The notes beneath the pieces were generated by a model. That model was not told the DNA's origin, did no database searches, and was given only the letters and a program-made list of their open reading frames with translations. Position numbers and translations under genes: made by a program. A stretch of 64,000 nucleotides of DNA from Charina bottae (lineage: Eukaryota; Chordata; Lepidosauria; Squamata; Charinaidae). This document shows positions 1 through 12,176 of this stretch, piece by piece (position 1 is the stretch's first letter; each line of letters opens with the position of its first letter). The stretch spans positions 40,357,463 to 40,421,462 of the forward strand of contig JALMGJ010000005.1 in NCBI GenBank assembly GCA_023362775.1, written 5' to 3'.

Positions 1-1373
1 GCATTTATATTTGTTGGTATACCTTCCGTATTTGAAAGATTCTTCTGATTAGAATTGTTTTCTGAGGAATTTGGCAGCTGGGACAATACCAAAGACTGAT
101 ACTCAGATGAATCTGCTCTTTTTGTTGTAAGGCCACAGAGCTTGGATTTGTTGTGCAAATTTGTACTGGTGGTCCAGTGGGAGCTTTCTGTTTGCATCAA
201 TGAGTCTTTATTTGAAACCAAGTGAGTATTAAGAAATATTCCTTTAATACGTGTGTCTTTTTCCACTTTTGAGGAATTTTGTGAACAGTTTATGTTTTCC
301 TTTATATGAACATAATCTGATTCTTTTAGGGGCAACTTGGAGCACGATTGGCTTAATTTATCTGCCAGACAAAGGCAATCGTTGATATGTTCTCTGATAT
401 CTTGACCACTTATATTCCCAGGGGAACTGTGCCATGATTTCATTGCTAAGTTTCCTGGCTTTGTGGGAGGCACCAGAAATGTATATTTAAAATCTGTGAG
501 CTTTCTGCCACACAAATTTGTTTCTGCAGTTTTTTTACTGTCAAAAATGTTCTTCTGATTATACTCAGTATCAGATATACAATCTTTTTTACACCTAACT
601 TTGGAAATTTCACAGTTTCTTTTCCAAATTCCATTTGTTTCTAAATGAATATTAGGCAAACTGTTTCTGAAAACTGTTTCTGAGCAGGAACACCAAGTTT
701 CAGAAAAATTCAAAGAGCTTTCAGAGTTTGTTCTGAGATTAACCAATGTTACTGCTTCTGGGCTCATTCTCTCTTTGCTACTAGCACCCTCAATTTGATC
801 CTCTGAGTGGATATAGAAGTGTGCCTCTTGGTTTGCAGATTTTGTTCCCACTTTTAGCAAAGTTTCAGTCTGTAATGCAAAGTCCTTTTTATTAGCTTTT
901 GACCCTGTGGAGGTAATTCTGTAAGGTAACACCTGCTCCTTTCCTTTGATGTCTTCAATTTTGGATTCTGGTGCCAATAACTCCAATGCACCTTTGCCTG
1001 TTGGTACATGTAAGACTGAAGGGAATTCCACGGTTTCCTTCTGAATAAATCCCAACTGTTTTGTGAAACACTTGGGAGGAGAACTGTCTCCTTTTGTTTC
1101 AGAATGTTTATGCCATGACTCTTCTATTTTTGAAGAAAGGTTGGTTTCTCTAGTGACATCACTGGCAATGGACTCTGAGTCTGACACACTTTCATAAGGT
1201 TCTGTCTTGATGTCTGACAGTGATTCACTTTGATGTGACTCGGTCTCAAAATAGTCTTCATCTGTTTCCTGGCCTGATCCACGTATCTCCAGCTCTAATA
1301 CATCTGGGACTGAAGAATTCTGGTCTTCTTCGATCTCTCCTTCACTTGTGCAGTTGTCAACTGGCTCGGAGGC
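1..1373 (-). CDS. Large internal coding exon of an unidentified vertebrate gene (partial)
   Basis: Read on the minus strand, this stretch is open from the acceptor to the window edge: 457 codons plus two bases with no stop. The acceptor AG is at 1375-1374 behind a strong pyrimidine tract (TTTCTCCTCTTTTTATAG), so the exon starts in phase 0 with Ala-Ser-Glu-Pro. The first 70 residues are very acidic and Ser-rich (for example EGEIEEDQ and QETDEDYFETES). The rest is a Ser/Lys/Glu/Asn-rich, probably disordered chain with scattered cysteines (one cluster reads CLCLADKLSQSC). I see no transmembrane segment, zinc finger or repeat. A random frame of this length would almost surely contain stops, so coding status is well supported. 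It resembles the long disordered exons of nuclear, cytoskeletal or germ-cell scaffold proteins, but I do not recognise the family and give no function. The upstream exon may be the one at 63580-63789. Confidence 0.82.
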
Positions 1374-1508
1374 CTATAAAAAGAGGAGAAATCAATCAAC
1401 AGTAGAGCCTTGTATTAAGAAGATTCCTTTATAACAGGCATGGCTACCATTGGTCTCCCCAGAGTTGCAACAGAAGAGAGAGTCTGATACCTATAATGCA
1501 GTGTTGGC

Positions 1509-1568
1509 TGAGGAATTTTGTGAGTTGAAGTTTACACATCTTAATGTTGCCAAGGTTGAGAAAAACTG
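1509..1568. mobile_element. Degenerate half of the CAGTGTTTCTCAACC hAT MITE
   Basis: Matches the right half of the MITEs at 51988 and 57239: AGTTGAAGT, then ACACATCTTA, then GTTGCCAAGGTTGAGAAA and a final ACTG. The left half is missing or unrecognisable. Confidence 0.6.
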
Positions 1569-2378
1569 CTCTAATGATACATTGCCCATAAGAGCACAAT
1601 GGACGATGCTATTGGTGGCATTTTGTGGGCACTATACTGTGTTGTGCAAGGGCTAAAACACATCTTCCAATTCATTTTCAAAACTGCTTTAATACATGGT
1701 GGATTTTCTACTGGTTGTTACAATGCTTTGTAATCTGTACAATTTACAGTTAGAGTGTTCTGTGTGCTTTGGTTCGATTAATGTTTCATGTTTGAAGATA
1801 ACACATACCCTTATCTTGATTTCAAGCATACATCTTTGTTGGAAGGGAAATCTGTCCTACCCCACTCTGTTGATATTCAAACTGTATTGATATTCAATGC
1901 ATACTAAGTCAAATAGATTAGAAATTTTGAAATTAAATTTCATCTGTTCCAATTGAATAACAGTGCATTTCCAAAAACATGGATGTGTAAGGTTTAATGG
2001 TTCCCTCTACTGGACAATTTTAACTTTGTTTACACTTGTTAGCTTTTGCATTAAGTGTTTGTCAAAAGATCTAAAACTAAATTTTTGTATGCAGTGTTTT
2101 TAACTTTATATATGTGGTTGATACTTTAACTCATATTAGAAATATATTTAACTTGTTTGATAGTTCATTGAAGATAGTTCATGGCAATTAGGTTCATAGA
2201 AATGGCCAGAACTACAGCAGTGGTCATTAACGACTGTTTTTTGCCCTGGAAAAACATATTCTCTGTCTTCTGTCAAGGATGTGACTTTTCCAGTACCAGA
2301 ATGCAAGCAAAATGTATTCACACTGAATTTATATATTTAGTGTGAATATATGTATTCACACTGAATTTTGTAAGTGGA

Positions 2379-2480
2379 AGCTTTCTTCTATTTCATCATT
2401 ATGATTCAATTTTTAAACAACGAATTAAGCCTAGAACATTGTTTAAAAATTGAACCATAATGATGAAATGAAAGAAAGTT
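2379..2480. repeat. Long near-perfect hairpin (inverted repeat, arms about 43 bp)
   Basis: The left arm (2379-2421) and right arm (2437-2480) are reverse complements with only a few mismatches; core pairs include ATTTCATCATTATG with CATAATGATGAAAT. The loop is about 15 bases. RNA from either strand would fold into a pre-miRNA-sized stem-loop. It could also be a collapsed MITE. Confidence 0.75.
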
Positions 2481-4095
2481 ATATGCATATGGCATCCTTT
2501 AGTACACAAACTGTTTTGGGGCATATGAAAGGAAATGAGATTTCTGAGACTGCTGTATTATTGCCTGAAGTGGTAGGCTGGCTCTTGCAAACAGTATCTC
2601 TACCAAAGGATCCACCAGAACAAGAATCTTCCCAAGCAGCTTTCCCTGAACTGAGGAACAAAGTGCCTCCCTCTGCAGAACAGATGCCCAAGAGCACAGG
2701 GAACCAGACTGTCAGGAGACCTCTTAATAGAGAAACAACACCTGTCCCTGAGCCATATATTTAACATCTTAAGCCTCTCCATTCTAGGGGGCAGAGCTTA
2801 AGAAGAGTGTTCTGGAGACAGAAGCCATCTCCAGCCTTTGTTGGAGTAAGACACTCACTCCCAAGTTGCAGTCCATGCCCTTATTAGCCCCATCCCCATT
2901 TAAACATATCCTTCTGTGTTCAACTTAGTGTGAGAGGAAAGGTGAGCAGCTCCTTTCATTTCCTGGTCACACTGGTGAATATATGGTCCCCACAAGTATA
3001 CCATGACTGTCTGCAGTGCAAAGTCTTCACTCATATAAATACATCCACATCCATGGAGAAACCTCTATTCTTATGATTCCATATCATGAAGAAGCATTTG
3101 GGTTTAGGGATAGGCTCACTACTACAGATACTTTTGGTGTAAACACGGAGACTTGCCTCTTCAGCACAACTAAGAGAGGGGAGAGGCTGCTTGCACATTT
3201 CATATTGGACTGGACACACAAAGATTATGCTGAAAAGTGCTACTGATTTCATCCATTATGCCTTAACAGTTCTTTGTTGGGACTTTTCTTTGTTTTTTTT
3301 TTGTCAATATCACTAGTAGATTTGCTCAAAAAAGAAAAAAACTTGGTTACCTTGGAACCATCAGAAATATTCTATAAATTAAATATAATTTAAAAACTCA
3401 TCAGACTTTTCTGATGAATGCTGGTGCTAAGCAACCATCACAGGCTTTTTGCCCTCAAACTGCTTGTGTCTTAAGTCACTGTTAGAGCATTACCCTGTGG
3501 GATTCTGACAGAACCAAGGCCACAAGAAAATACCCACTTCATCCAGGAGCGAAACTCATAAATATGGTGTTCTCTTCTGAGCAATCTGTTTCTTGAAATA
3601 ATGTCAGCAACTAAGACTGAAAGAGCAGATTAATATGGATTTGACTTTTCCACAAAGCCATTCACACTTAATTGAAAAACAAGGAGAACCAGCACAATCT
3701 TGACACACCCACATTGGGTGCACAAGGAATATCTTCCCAGGTGATTGATGAAGCAAGGTTCTTCCCCAGCAGTTAACTTGTTTGCAGCTTGTCTGTCTTA
3801 ATGCAAGCAAGAAGTAGGTGTCCATGATTCAGTCATGCAGCCTCCACAAATTCCATCCTTGGAAGATCTTCCACAGCAAGACATTTTGTCACAATCAAAA
3901 ACCCAGCCGTTCTTTGACAGGAAGTAGTATGGAAAAACAAACAAACAAACAAACAGAAAACACGAGTTCTACTGCATATCATTTACTGGCTCCATGGCTC
4001 CATGCCAAGTATCTTCACATTCAAGTTTCCCCAGAAAAAGAAGGGATGAATTATAGTAATTTCAATCTAAGGTTTAAAGATCTAACACTATAAGA

Positions 4096-4334
4096 GAGCC
4101 AGTTTGGTCTAGTGGTTAAGGCAACGGGCTAGAAACCAGGAGGCTGTGAGTTCTAGTCCCGCCTTAGGCATGAGAGCCGGCTGGGTGACCTTGGGCCACT
4201 CACTCTTTCTCAGCCCAACTCACCTCACAGGGTTGCTGTTGTGGGGAAAATAGGAGGAGGAAGGAGTATTAGGTATGTTCGCCTCCTTGAGTTATTTATA
4301 AAAATAATAAAGGCAGGATAAAAATAATTTTTTT
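4096..4334 (+). mobile_element. Squamate tRNA-derived SINE (Squam1/Sauria-like head)
   Basis: Begins GAGAGCCAGTTTGGTCTAGT. A tRNA-like A box (TGGTCTAGTGG, 4105-4115) and a weak B box (GTTCTAGTCC, 4150-4159) mark an internal pol III promoter. The body contains TGACCTTGGGCCACTCACTC and the 3' part ends in a LINE-like tail, GGCAGGATAAAAATAA. This tail differs from that of the copy at 36408, so the two heads were fitted to different LINE tails. Confidence 0.85.
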
Positions 4335-5699
4335 AAAAAATTGCAAGAAATAATGGTGCTAGAATAGCAATGTGAAGTATAATAGTCAATACACCCTGAC
4401 AAAAACCTTGTGCTAATGAGAATTCATAACATTGCAGTCCTATGCCCATGTGAATTCAACTGGTGCTATGTTTCAACCACAAGACATAGACTTTGGCCAA
4501 AGTAACAAGCACATTGCTTCTGCCTGACTGTTCCGCTTAACAACGAACAAAGCTCAGAAATGTGCAGAGATTTCGTTTCTTAAGATCATTCCTGATGAGG
4601 TATACTTCAGAGAATTCATGTAAAGTTTGGCTAATCTGTATCCTACCAATTTCTGTGATGTATTTGGCTAGCAATGATAGTTAATAAGCCAAATGGAACA
4701 CCACTGTCCAGTATTTAATATAGTGACACTATAGTATTATAGTACTACGCAGTTATAACATAGTGTAACTCACACCAAATCAACAGTTGGCAGCACAACA
4801 TAATAACTTCTTAAATAATATCTTCACAAACAGAAACACTGGATTTATAAGTGGTCCTAATTAAATCAGAAGCAGTACTGTTTATAAATTCTGTTCCCAT
4901 ATTCTACCAGCAACCTTTATAATATGCTGTCTTAAAAAACCATATATTTGGGAAGAAATTCTTAAACAAGTCCAAATATTACTTTTAATGATACTATATT
5001 GTCATTGAATACCGGCAAAAAATTTAAACAGCAAATATTTAGGAGTTAGCCAGAACTGCAATCTTCATTAATATTAATCATATTAGCCCTGTTGATTTTA
5101 CTGTTTTTGTTATGCATTGTTTTTATTCATTGTGGATCTTGGATTTAAGCAATTGTGAGCCATCCAGAGTCTTTGATTGGAGTGGCATACAAATTTTAGT
5201 ATATAAAATAAAACACTGCAAAATGCTGGAAGTGAATTCTATAGTGGATGTATAGGTGTAATGAGAAAAAGGAATAACCTTGAGGAACTGGAGGAAGAGT
5301 TGCTACAATGGTCAGATAAAAGTAGTATTAGCATTCATGACTTTAGTTTCCTAGTCTGATGTACCTTGGAGGGCTGAGAATATTACACATTTCTCTGAAA
5401 ATTTTGTTATTGGCTTATCTAGATATTTTTAAAAACAAAAAAATTATTTGGCTGAGACCCTCATCTGAATTGTTGATAGCAAATATCTGGAAACAAATGA
5501 ATACATCATTATCAATCAGAGGTTGATGGTGATTTGGGAAACCAGAAACAAATTAATAGGTTGCTTTTAAAAAGGGTGGGAGGATGCAGTTAGTTTTGAA
5601 CTTTTAATCTTAGGCTATGCTATTAAACTACCCTAGAATGATAACCAATATGTTAGCTCCATATATATAATATATGGATTTATAATTTTTATGTTACTT
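4335..5699. other. AT-rich unique intron sequence
   Basis: No gene, RNA or repeat family recognised. A short palindromic AT run (ATATATAATATAT) lies near 5660. Confidence 0.5.
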
Positions 5700-6471
5700 G
5701 CATTATGGAATCAGAAAGTTGGAATAAGTCATTTAGGCCACTGGGTCCCACTCCTCAAATTAAAGCATCACAGACAGACAGCTCTCTCCATTCTCCCTCA
5801 ACATCTCCAGGGAAGGGAAGCAAGCCTCTCTGGGTAATCGGATCCACCAACAAATTGCTCTTACTCTTAGGAAGATTTTCTCACATTCAGCTTAAGAACA
5901 CTATCCAGGTCCTTCATTCCAGGGGAGTGAAAAATGTTCTTGATCTTTGGTGTGACACTCATTGAGGTTATGGTACCATGTCTAGTCTTAGTCAACTTTT
6001 CTCAAGGCTAAACAGACCCAGATCCCTCTGTCTCTCCTTACAAAACTGAGTATGCAGCCCCTGATCCTCCTTGTTGTCCTTTTGTGAACCTGTATTAGCT
6101 TCTCAAAGTATTGTGCATAGTACTAAACACACTACTCAAAATGGAGTCTGACCAAGGTAAAATGTACTGGAACTATTATTCCCTCCCATGATTGGGAAAT
6201 GCCCAAAATTGCATTTCCCTTTTTAGCAGCCATGTCACATTGCTCATTCATGTTAACCTTTTTTCACCAGCACTGTTACCAATACAGGTATCTTCCATCC
6301 TTTACCTGTATATTTGCTTTATATTTCCTAAATAAAATCTTGCATTCATTTCTCTCAAATGCCACATTGTTTTAAACCTAACTTCTAATTTCTCATGACA
6401 ATTTTGAATTTTGCTTCTGTATTAGCTGCCCCCACCCAGTTTTTAGTCATTTGATAAGCATTCCTTCTACT
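5700..6471 (-). mobile_element. CR1-family LINE fragment, antisense
   Basis: The plus strand shows the familiar antisense CR1 3' region: AAGTTGGAATAAGTCATTTA near the start, then CTAAACAGACCCAG, GTGAACCTGTATTAGCTTCT, GTCTGACCAAGGTAAAATG, and near the end TTTAGTCATTTGATAAGCAT. It is old and carries many stops. No intact ORF remains. Confidence 0.75.
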
Positions 6472-6546
6472 TACCAAATGTGTATAAAACAAAATACCAC
6501 ATAACAGAATTAATATTAGAATCTCAAATGTGCATCATTAGTGCTG

Positions 6547-7170
6547 CTAAAAACATACCAGTCTGCTTGACGCCCTAGACTGCATTACGCTGTGCCAATT
6601 GTGGAAAGTCTTATTTTTCTTTCTGACCAGACAGCATTTAGTTCCATGTGATGGCAATCCTTTTCCTGTCCTCTGCTGCCAAATTCCATGATGTTGAAAG
6701 TGTTTCTTTCTCCAGTTTCTATTGCTGATGATCTGATGCTCCCATTGATCTATAGCTGCCGATACTCTAGCTGGTGCTGCTTTGAAAGCTGTCTCCATTT
6801 GTGAGCCAAGCTCTATGGCTCTGGTGAGAGTCAGAGAATTTATTTGGGTAAAGAGGGCCTCCCTAATTCTCCAGTCTCCTGCCTTCTTAGTTAGCTGGTC
6901 AAGCACAAGCTCATCCTGCAAAGGTCCAAAGTCACAGTGCAGTGCCAGCTCCCACAAAGCCGAAGCAAAACTCACAAAGGTTTCCCCAGGGAGCTGTGCC
7001 CGTTGCCGAAAGAAGAGCCTCTGGATCCTCTTGAAAACATTTTGCCTGGATTCCAAACCCTCCTGAAACTCACTGATAGTGTCAAAAAATGCAATCGATC
7101 CCAACTTTGTAACCATCTTCTGATTTTCCCCAGCCAGCTGGTAGGGATAATAATTCTCCATGTTCTCCAA
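6547..7170 (-). mobile_element. Gag-like ORF of a Ty3/Gypsy-type LTR retrotransposon (remnant)
   Basis: A minus-strand ORF of 207 codons. Residues about 45-130 match the retrotransposon capsid pattern: a run beginning FFRQRAQLPGETFVSFASAL, then a DELVLDQL segment, an IREALF segment and a helix with ELGSQMETAFKAA. This is the arrangement of Ty3/Gypsy-type gag, where the chain packs into the capsid. The part after residue 150, where a CCHC zinc knuckle would be expected, is Lys/His-rich and has lost clear knuckle spacing, probably by frameshift. I see no protease, reverse transcriptase or integrase downstream (6180-6546) and no LTR pair. The intact frame over the capsid part is notable, but whether the protein is made is unknown. 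Confidence 0.65.
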
Positions 7171-10100
7171 CCCAGATAAAATTCAGCTGCTTACGTTTCT
7201 GGGAAAAACAATTGAAGCAGGATATGAATCCACCATCCTCCAGAGCCACACTGTAGTATAAATGGCAGTAAACACCTTGCTTTCCTAATGAACAGAGCCG
7301 GTTTAGTCAGCAAACTTAAATCCAGACATTTCTCCATCAACAGATCTGACCTGTAATTTGTCACCTGGGCATCTCCACCCTTTAACGCATTTACTCCTGA
7401 ACATGGCACAACATCCAGAATGACAGAGCTGGAAGAATATAATAAAAGAAAAAGCAGAGGGGAAGAATGACTACCCTAACTGTCTCAAATAGTCAGGAAA
7501 AAAAGTAGAAGTGTATATATCACAATGCCACCAACCCCCCATGTCATGGTTTTCTGACATTAAAAACAAATAAAATTTTAACTTGTTTTGCTTGAATCGC
7601 AGACAGTTTAAATTCTATATCCCCCCTTTGGGGGAGGGGTATATTAAATCAAAACTTTTAAATTCTATAATAACTTGATTGTCATATTCCAAGAGTACAT
7701 TAGGTACAGCAAAACCTACAGGAAGCATGTTGGCAAAGAATCTAATTTTGTTAAACCCAGAACAAGCATCACCTTAACCATGAAGGCTACCCAAAGGAAT
7801 GTCTTCACACCTATTCCTTCCCAGTATCAATAACACTATGCCAAAGGGGGGGGGGGGAGCCACCCTATCATCAACTATGATGAAAGAAGCAAGGATGCCA
7901 ATAACATACATAAAGGGCCTATCTCCTACAGTTTTGGGTATCACTTTACTGACAATATCATTTGTTTAAATACAGTATTACCCAGCTGAAACTTAGCAGG
8001 TAGTCAATGTGCACTGACTACATATAAGCAGATACAAGACTATGAGCTACCTAAAATTTGGCAGAAAAAGGCAAAAAGGCAATGAGTGTAAAAATTAGGA
8101 TTGGGAATCCAAGGGATCTGTGACAAGTTGACATAATGGTTAGCCATGATGGAACCTGCACCATAATAGATACTGACCCTTCCTTTTCTTCCTAACTCCT
8201 TGGTGAGGACTGCCATTCTTACTGGAACCCTTTGCTGTGCTATACACAAAAGGAAGCCACCTGCACTAATTTCTGAGTGAAATATTGCTCGTAATATTAA
8301 TAGCACATATTCTGGATCAGACTGGATTAGGAACATAAATGGAAGTTCAATCCAGCCATCAGAGGGGTACTGTTGATGGGTGGTCCACCCACCCAAATTA
8401 GTGGTACTCAACCTATTCCGCAAGAGACTATATTCCACTTAAATATAATTTAAATGGTGATGTGAGAAGCCAAGCGTAGCAATAGCTCCTCTGAGAAAAA
8501 ACCTCCAATGTCCACTTCTGGCCAATTTTTGTTAAACGAATTGATTAAAGGCAATTTTAGCAAGAACACTAAAGGAGTCACCCTATCTCTGATCTCAGAA
8601 GGTAACATTGTCATAGTTACCTAGTTCAGGTACTCTCGGAAAATGCTGACTGAAGACTAAAAAGCTTCTGGGAACTCATATAAATTGGAGTGTGCCTGGA
8701 TCCATCATTATCAGTGGGCACCTTGGTGGTCAGTATTTTCTAAATTTGGAGGTGTCCGCAGCGGAAGGTTAAGAGGAGAGCAAATGAAGAAAGCAGTGTC
8801 ATACCGACACAACACTTTCAGTGTTTTTATTCATATTCTTTAATATTATGTAATTCCCTCAGACAACTGTGGATGGGGTTAGCATTAGATCGAAAACATA
8901 AATATTTCTGTCAAGCAAGAAATGCACTACCATATGCTATAGATTCCATGTATCAGAAGTCAGTGTGGCAAAAAAGAATCTTAGGGGATGTACAAACATT
9001 CTTCAATTTTCCATCAAAATCAGTTGAGCTTTCTGGGCATTCTCTTTGAATGGAATTTAGAACTTTCCATACAAAGACTTGACAGACTCAATTAATTTTG
9101 GCCAATGGTTACAATTTCCTTACCAATCACTCCAATATCCCCTTTTAAAAAAAGAGCTTATGATTCTTTTCTACTCAAAACCTCTTTAGCTATATATTAT
9201 CATTCCGCAATCTCCCTCAGTACAACTCCCAACATCCTTTCATTCAGCAGTCTTTTTAAAAAATGTGAACATTTAAAGTTCAGGCCTCACATTCCTGATT
9301 CTCACAAATATGTGAGCTTCATGCTTCTAAATCTGGGCTGGCTTTCAGCTACAGCTGCTGTATCACCTCTCTCCTTGAATCCTAATATCCTATTCAGAAT
9401 TCAGTGCAGCTTGTCTGTTTGCACACCACTGCAAGAGTAGTCACATTCAAAAGGAACCCCCACTTCCATCAACATTGACAGCAGAATGACAGCAGATCCA
9501 AGTACTAGAATATAAAGTGATAATTGTCAGATAAGACACTAGTGCCCAGGGTTCCGCATTAAAATATACATTATATATCAGTATAATATCCACAATAAAA
9601 TGTATCCATTCTATACCATCACAACTTTCTCCAAGAAATCTTGGAAATTATTTGTTTCTGAGAGTTCCCCAGGATTCTTGGGGAAAAGGGAAGAGTTATC
9701 TCAAATATCTGAAAAATAAGCACACAAAATAATAATTGCAGCCTACGATCATGTTCAACCATGATTACAACAGAGATGTGGATAGAACATATGTCTTAGA
9801 AAAATATATAATTTTAGGAAAATACTAAGGTATACTCAGGTGACTCAACTGGCCTCTTGGAAAATGAAAATGCCAGAAACCTTGATTATTGTGGTTCACA
9901 TTGTAACAGCTGACAATCAAAGTCATTGCTAATCTTTTTCTTATTTTTCTTATATGCTTGGTACAAACCCTGGAAGTTTCAGTGCTAACTTGTGGAATTC
10001 CCAACTCATTATTTTGTACATATCCAAAAAATGAGCCACGTCTAATGTTTACAGGTGTTTTGCCATCAGACTACACTAACTCACAGGAAGTTTCTATTAT

Positions 10101-10586
10101 TTGTAAAACTTCAGAGATACAAGGCAAAATGCGTCAAAGCAAATTTGCCCATTTTGCACGCAAAGCCTTTCAATGTTTTAGCTAATGACTAAGGCGATAG
10201 CTATGATTGACATTTGAAGAGGCAATGCTCGAGATATTATCAAAGAAAGTATGCCATACAGATTGTCTGGAGAAGTGACTTCCTGGTTCATTCTTAAGCC
10301 TCTCTTTTTTTTTTCTTCCATAGTGATTGCTGCCCACAAAAAATAACTGGGATATCCAGGATTTTATGATGTAACTGGAGAACAGCATGTACAACCCAAA
10401 ACAATAGGTAGCAACAATACAGGACTTTGTGCTCTTTCTCATTTAGGTTTTAGAGAAAGAAGGGTGCTGTAATGAAAAAATATTTAATAAAGTGATAATA
10501 AGCTACTTAGAGTTTAGTGAGAATAAACTAAAGATCAACGAGAATAAATAGCAACCCATTTATGTTAGATAAAAGAATATGTCAAC
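7171..10586. other. Mostly unique intron sequence
   Basis: No repeat family recognised with confidence. There is a C-run/G-run palindrome around 7617-7645, a poly-G run near 7847-7857, and a minus-strand open frame of 132 codons at 8040-8438 with no recognisable domain or splice context. I do not call a gene. Confidence 0.5.
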
Positions 10587-10590
10587 ATAT

Positions 10591-10822
10591 AAAGGTAGTC
10601 CTCGCTTAGCGACCACAATTGGGATTGGCAACTTGGTTGTTAACCAAAGCAGTCACTAAGTGAAACCGTGACTGTGCTTATGATCTTACTTCAGCTTTCC
10701 TTTGCTTTACAGACCTGCAAAGGTCATAAATGTGAGGATTGGTCGCAAAGTTACTTTTTCATCACCGTTGTAACTGCAAACGGTTGCTAAACAAGGCAGT
10801 TGCTAAATGAGGACTACCTGTA
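10591..10822. mobile_element. Tc1/mariner (Tigger-like) MITE
   Basis: Terminal inverted repeats AGGTAGTCCTCG (left) and GAGGACTACCT (right) are flanked by TA-containing sequence, as for Tc1/mariner insertions. The interior has the self-similar 'gttgctaa / cactaagtg' phrases typical of this squamate family. Confidence 0.65.
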
Positions 10823-11938
10823 TAAAGATGGTTCCATCTGCTTTCTCAGCTAGGACAATGGGAAAGATTTACAGTATTTCAAAGTCTCATTGAGTTCAAT
10901 AATGTCAGCTTCTTTAATCAGAGAATCCTTTCTCTGAAGGGCTTCCTCGGTGCTAATGGGACATCCCTTTCTTTGTGAGACACTGGCACAGTATACTTTT
11001 AAAACTGAATCTTAATATTTTCTGGGAGCATTTATCAAGGTTTTTGAAAATGCAGGGAAAAGTTTCATTTTGGATCTTTCTACTACATGTAGGGCTTGCT
11101 CACTGCTATTCCAAATACAGAACAATGTGAAAGTCTTTTGATGATCTATTTTATTACAAATGCACCTTTGTATTATACATACTCCAATCACCCCCACACA
11201 ACTGGCATTTAAAAGCTACAAATAGTTCTTGTTTATTATGACAACCCACTTGTACCCCATTTGTACTACAGCATGCAGCTGGGCATGGGTAAGCACCCTC
11301 CAAATATGCACCTGTTGGATTCATCTGCAAGATCTAAACAAGTTTGGGTTATGGATGTTCAAGTAGAGATGAGCAAAAGAGAAAGAGGTCAATCACTAGA
11401 GGGCAGCAAAGAGTTAAGAGTTTTTGCTCCCATCTAATGGCCACTTAGATTTTTGCAGCCCAGATATCATAGCCCTAACATAAACTACATATAACAGCCC
11501 GGAAGACCCACAACAGCCATTACATATGCAGACATTAAGCTTGTGCAAAATACCATTTTACAAAGAGTATGAACATGTGAAGGAATGACTCAGATGCTGC
11601 TGAGTTAGGCTCTTCCTCTTCCTCTTCCCACCAGCCACTCTTTATCCTGGCATAGGCACAATGCTGGCAAATAGTGAGGTCCATATTTACAATATTCAGG
11701 GCATGTTAAAGTCAGGAATTTATTATTTCCTCTGGCTTCGTTTCTTTCTGCTGTACCCAACATCACCAGCCAATAGAAGAACAATCACCAATCACTCTCC
11801 TTAATATAGGGGATAGGGATGAGGTGAGTTTTAAGAGATGGCTAGACCAGTGGATTTAGCTATATGTCAAAATGCACTCTTGTTTTGCATTAAGTGTTTT
11901 GCATAGGTGTATTCAGAAGGAACTAGGCTGACCATACG
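10823..11938. other. Unique intron sequence with one CTCF-like site
   Basis: No repeat or gene recognised apart from the CTCF-like site at 11393-11408 and its paired 'catctaatggccac' phrase near 11432. Confidence 0.5.
11393..11408 (+). promoter_or_regulatory. CTCF-like motif
   Basis: TCACTAGAGGGCAGCA matches the core CTCF consensus (CCANNAGNGGGCAG) at nearly every fixed position. Such motifs are often spread by SINEs. Binding is inferred only. Confidence 0.35.
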
Positions 11939-12003
11939 TCATACATACATACACAATGTATTTATATATATATACACATACATACATATACATATACACA
12001 TAC

Positions 12004-12058
<55 letters not shown>

Positions 12059-12081
12059 CACATACATACATATACATATAC

Positions 12082-12168
<87 letters not shown>
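11939..12168. repeat. Compound microsatellite (CATA)n (TATACA)n (CA)n (TA)n
   Basis: About 230 bases of tandem 2- to 6-base units. Open frames here are artefacts. It directly abuts the 3' side of the HAL1-like element, so it may have grown from that element's tail. Confidence 0.95.
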
Positions 12169-12170
<2 letters not shown>

Positions 12171-12176
12171 TAATCA

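Larger units (their letters stand above)
1374..4095. other. Intron sequence next to the large exon, mostly unique
   Basis: AT-rich sequence beginning with the branch/pyrimidine region of the 1373 acceptor. It holds a half MITE (1509-1568), a CTCF-like site on the minus strand (CCAGTAGAGGGAA, 2013-2001), a short direct repeat TGTATTCACACTGAATTT at 2313 and 2351, and the hairpin at 2379-2480. The open frame at 2450-2764 (104 codons) overlaps the hairpin and has no recognisable domain, so I do not call it a gene. Confidence 0.6.

Noticed and set aside
446..634. 62-codon minus-strand frame
   Set aside because: It is a shifted frame inside the real exon at 1-1373.
2450..2764. 104-codon plus-strand frame
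   Set aside because: It begins inside the hairpin arm and shows no recognised domain; an opposite-strand frame of similar length overlaps it.
8040..8438. 132-codon minus-strand frame
   Set aside because: No domain, no splice sites in suitable places and ordinary AT-rich surroundings. A search could rescue it, but I cannot support it.
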